A stretch of 7,087 nt of DNA from JBLHKW01 sp047618565 (GTDB lineage: Bacteria; Planctomycetota; UBA1135; GCA-002686595), in assembly GCA_047618565.1 (NCBI GenBank), contig JBLHKW010000205.1, positions 1-7,087 on the forward strand. Direction: 5' to 3'. The translations under genes and the position numbers were made by a program. The stretch's first letter is position 1, and each line of letters begins with the position of its first letter. Below the pieces are notes generated by a model, which was not told where the DNA came from, did not search any database, and saw nothing but the letters and a program-made list of their open reading frames with translations. Below are positions 5,632-7,087 of the stretch, in pieces.

Positions 5632-7087
5632 ATGCTCTCCAACACGACCGTTCTCCTCACTCTTCTCCTCGGCGGCACCGTCGCGGGTTTCATGCTGGGA
5701 TTGTGGTTTCAATCCCTGCGGCACAAGACGGCGCGGCGCGTCCAGCAGGAGTTGTGGGACCGCAAGTTCCACCTTGCGGAGGCGGATCGCCAGGAGGCGA
5801 TCGAGGCCATCAACGCCAACAATGTGGAGATGAAGAAGGTGCGTGGCACCTTCGACAGCTACAAGGTCGAGATCCAGCGCCTGGAGTCCGAGCTTGAGTC
5901 GGATCGCCACCGATCGGTGATGGTCGAGAAGGACCTCATCCAGCGCAAGCAGATGGTCGCCGCGCTGCAGTCCGAGGTGGAGAGCTTGAAGGCCTCGATC
6001 GAGAAGGCGACGACCGAGTCGGCGCGCAAGACGACGGTCTTCCGCGAATTGGCAGAGGAGCACGAGGCGGTTTCCGAGGAACTGGTGGCGAGCCGCCAGC
6101 AGGCCAACCAGCTGGACGAACGGGCAACAGAGGCCGAGGGAAGGGTCGTTAGTCAGGACCAGAACATCGACCAGCTCGAGCGTCGCTTCGCGGCCCTGAG
6201 CGAGGACAAGGAAGTCGTCGAAGAGGAGCTGCGTGGCCGCATCGAGGAGCTCGATCCGCTGCCGGAGCAAGTCGAAGCTGCCCTGGCCGAGATCGCCCGC
6301 TGGCGGACCCAGCACGAGGAGCTAGAGCTAGAGAAGGAGCGCCTGCTCGAGTCCCGTGAGTCGGCAACCCTCGAGGCACTCGGCGAGAAGGCCGAGCTCA
6401 TCTCCGCACTCGAGCAGCGCGTCCAGGAGCTCGAGCCCTTGCAGGGCAAGCTATCCGATACGGATGCCGAGCTGCAGGCGGCCAGGCAGGAGAACGACGA
6501 GCTCGGGAAGGTCAGCGACGAACGAAACGCGGCGCTGCGCGAGACGACCGCCCTGCTCGAGCACGCGCGCGAGAGTATCGCGCACCTGGAGAATACCCAC
6601 GGTGAGACCGCATCGGACCTGGACGGACGACTCGTGGAGCTGAAGGAGATCAGCGAGGCGATGCGCGTGGCGGAGGACCAGATCGAGACTCTCGAAGGTC
6701 GCCACAGCGATGCCGAGACCAAGATCGAGACCCGCGACGGCGAGGTCGAACATCTCAACGCGCGCATCGAGCAACTGGAAACGGCGCTTGCAGAAGGGAC
6801 CGAACTGCTCGCACTGGCCGAGGCGGCGCACGCCGAAGAGACGGTCACGGCGGAGCAACTGCGTGGTGACCTCGAACAGCAGGCCGAGGTCGTGCGAGAT
6901 ACGGGTCAGCAGATCGAACGGTTGAAGGAAACCCAAGCCGAGGGCGAGTCAGCCATCGAGAGCAAGGATGACCAGCTGGATGCCGCCGAAGCCCGCATCA
7001 CCTCGCTCGAAGGTGACCTTGACGCACGGGGTCAGAAGCTCTCGGCCGCAGAAGCCGCGCACGAGAAAGAGACCAAGCTCGTGGAAG
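5632..7087 (+). CDS. Membrane-anchored long coiled-coil protein, C-terminus cut by window edge
   Basis: The frame is open from the ATG at 5632 to the window end, giving 485 residues with no stop. Residues 5-26 form one hydrophobic, glycine-containing segment (VLLTLLLGGTVAGFMLG core) followed by positive residues (R30, H31, K32, R35, R36). This fits an N-in or signal-anchor membrane segment with the rest on one side of the membrane. From about residue 35 onward the chain is almost wholly charged (Glu, Arg, Lys, Asp) with Leu/Ile/Val at heptad spacing, which is a long coiled coil. Two short Pro-containing breaks occur near residues 208-211 and 269. Residues 345-404 and 422-481 are related copies. 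The start is firm because a TAG in frame sits at 5617. No Shine-Dalgarno is visible. No enzymatic domain lies within the visible part; any functional domain would be beyond the edge. A structural, tethering or envelope-scaffold role is plausible, but the family was not recognised. Confidence 0.85.
   Translation, partial: MLSNTTVLLTLLLGGTVAGFMLGLWFQSLRHKTARRVQQELWDRKFHLAEADRQEAIEAINANNVEMKKVRGTFDSYKVEIQRLESELESDRHRSVMVEKDLIQRKQMVAALQSEVESLKASIEKATTESARKTTVFRELAEEHEAVSEELVASRQQANQLDERATEAEGRVVSQDQNIDQLERRFAALSEDKEVVEEELRGRIEELDPLPEQVEAALAEIARWRTQHEELELEKERLLESRESATLEALGEKAELISALEQRVQELEPLQGKLSDTDAELQAARQENDELGKVSDERNAALRETTALLEHARESIAHLENTHGETASDLDGRLVELKEISEAMRVAEDQIETLEGRHSDAETKIETRDGEVEHLNARIEQLETALAEGTELLALAEAAHAEETVTAEQLRGDLEQQAEVVRDTGQQIERLKETQAEGESAIESKDDQLDAAEARITSLEGDLDARGQKLSAAEAAHEKETKLVE
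6664..7074 (+). repeat. 77-residue internal repeat within the coiled-coil gene
   Basis: Residues 345-404 align without gaps to residues 422-481 at an offset of 77 residues (231 bases), with 23 of 60 identities by hand count. The best-matching parts are I-E-x-x-D (365-369 and 442-446), ARI-x-x-LE (377-383 and 454-460) and AEAAH-x-x-ET (396-404 and 473-481). An offset of 77 is exactly eleven heptads, so coiled-coil phase is preserved. Coiled-coil composition inflates such matches. Confidence 0.5.

Noticed and set aside
5314..6315. Minus-strand open frame of 333 codons
   Set aside because: It runs antisense across the coiled-coil gene start, the intergenic gap and the end of the SGNH gene. The Leu-rich composition is the complement of Glu/Lys/Gln codons, and no domain is seen.

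Overview
The window is GC-rich bacterial DNA with dense coding and short gaps. Domain content suggests a Gram-negative, high-GC lineage. The proteins resemble those of myxobacteria-like or other deltaproteobacterial-type genomes, but this is an impression and no marker gene fixes the taxonomy. No tRNA, rRNA, CRISPR array, transposase or phage gene was seen.

Layout. The left 4 kb is transcribed leftwards and looks like a two-gene unit. The first gene is a DEAH-family helicase of the HrpB type (1451-3967). It is followed after 22 bases by a fused NUDIX (NUDT19-like) and metallo-beta-lactamase (LACTB2-like) hydrolase (1428-1), whose end lies outside the window. A 91-base divergent spacer (3968-4058) separates this unit from a rightward gene for a membrane-anchored SGNH/GDSL-type hydrolase (4059-5351). 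A 280-base non-coding gap follows (5352-5631). The last gene is a rightward membrane-anchored coiled-coil protein (5632 onward), which runs off the right edge.

The most unusual stretch is the 280-base gap. It holds a perfect consensus DnaA box (TGTGGATAA), two CGTGGAAAA near-boxes and a weaker degenerate site, all in the same orientation. Three of them are spaced 10-11 bases apart, about one helical turn. The local G/C strand bias also flips just right of the boxes. This may be a replication origin or another DnaA-binding control region.

The genes at 3967, 4059 and 5632 lack a well-spaced Shine-Dalgarno sequence. Each has a -10-like hexamer only 6-9 bases before its ATG, which suggests leaderless or nearly leaderless transcripts. 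The case is best for hrpB, good at the -10 for the coiled-coil gene and weak for the SGNH gene. How the genes cooperate is not obvious. The only functional pairing that can be argued is an RNA helicase co-transcribed with a hydrolase whose second half belongs to a family that includes RNases.
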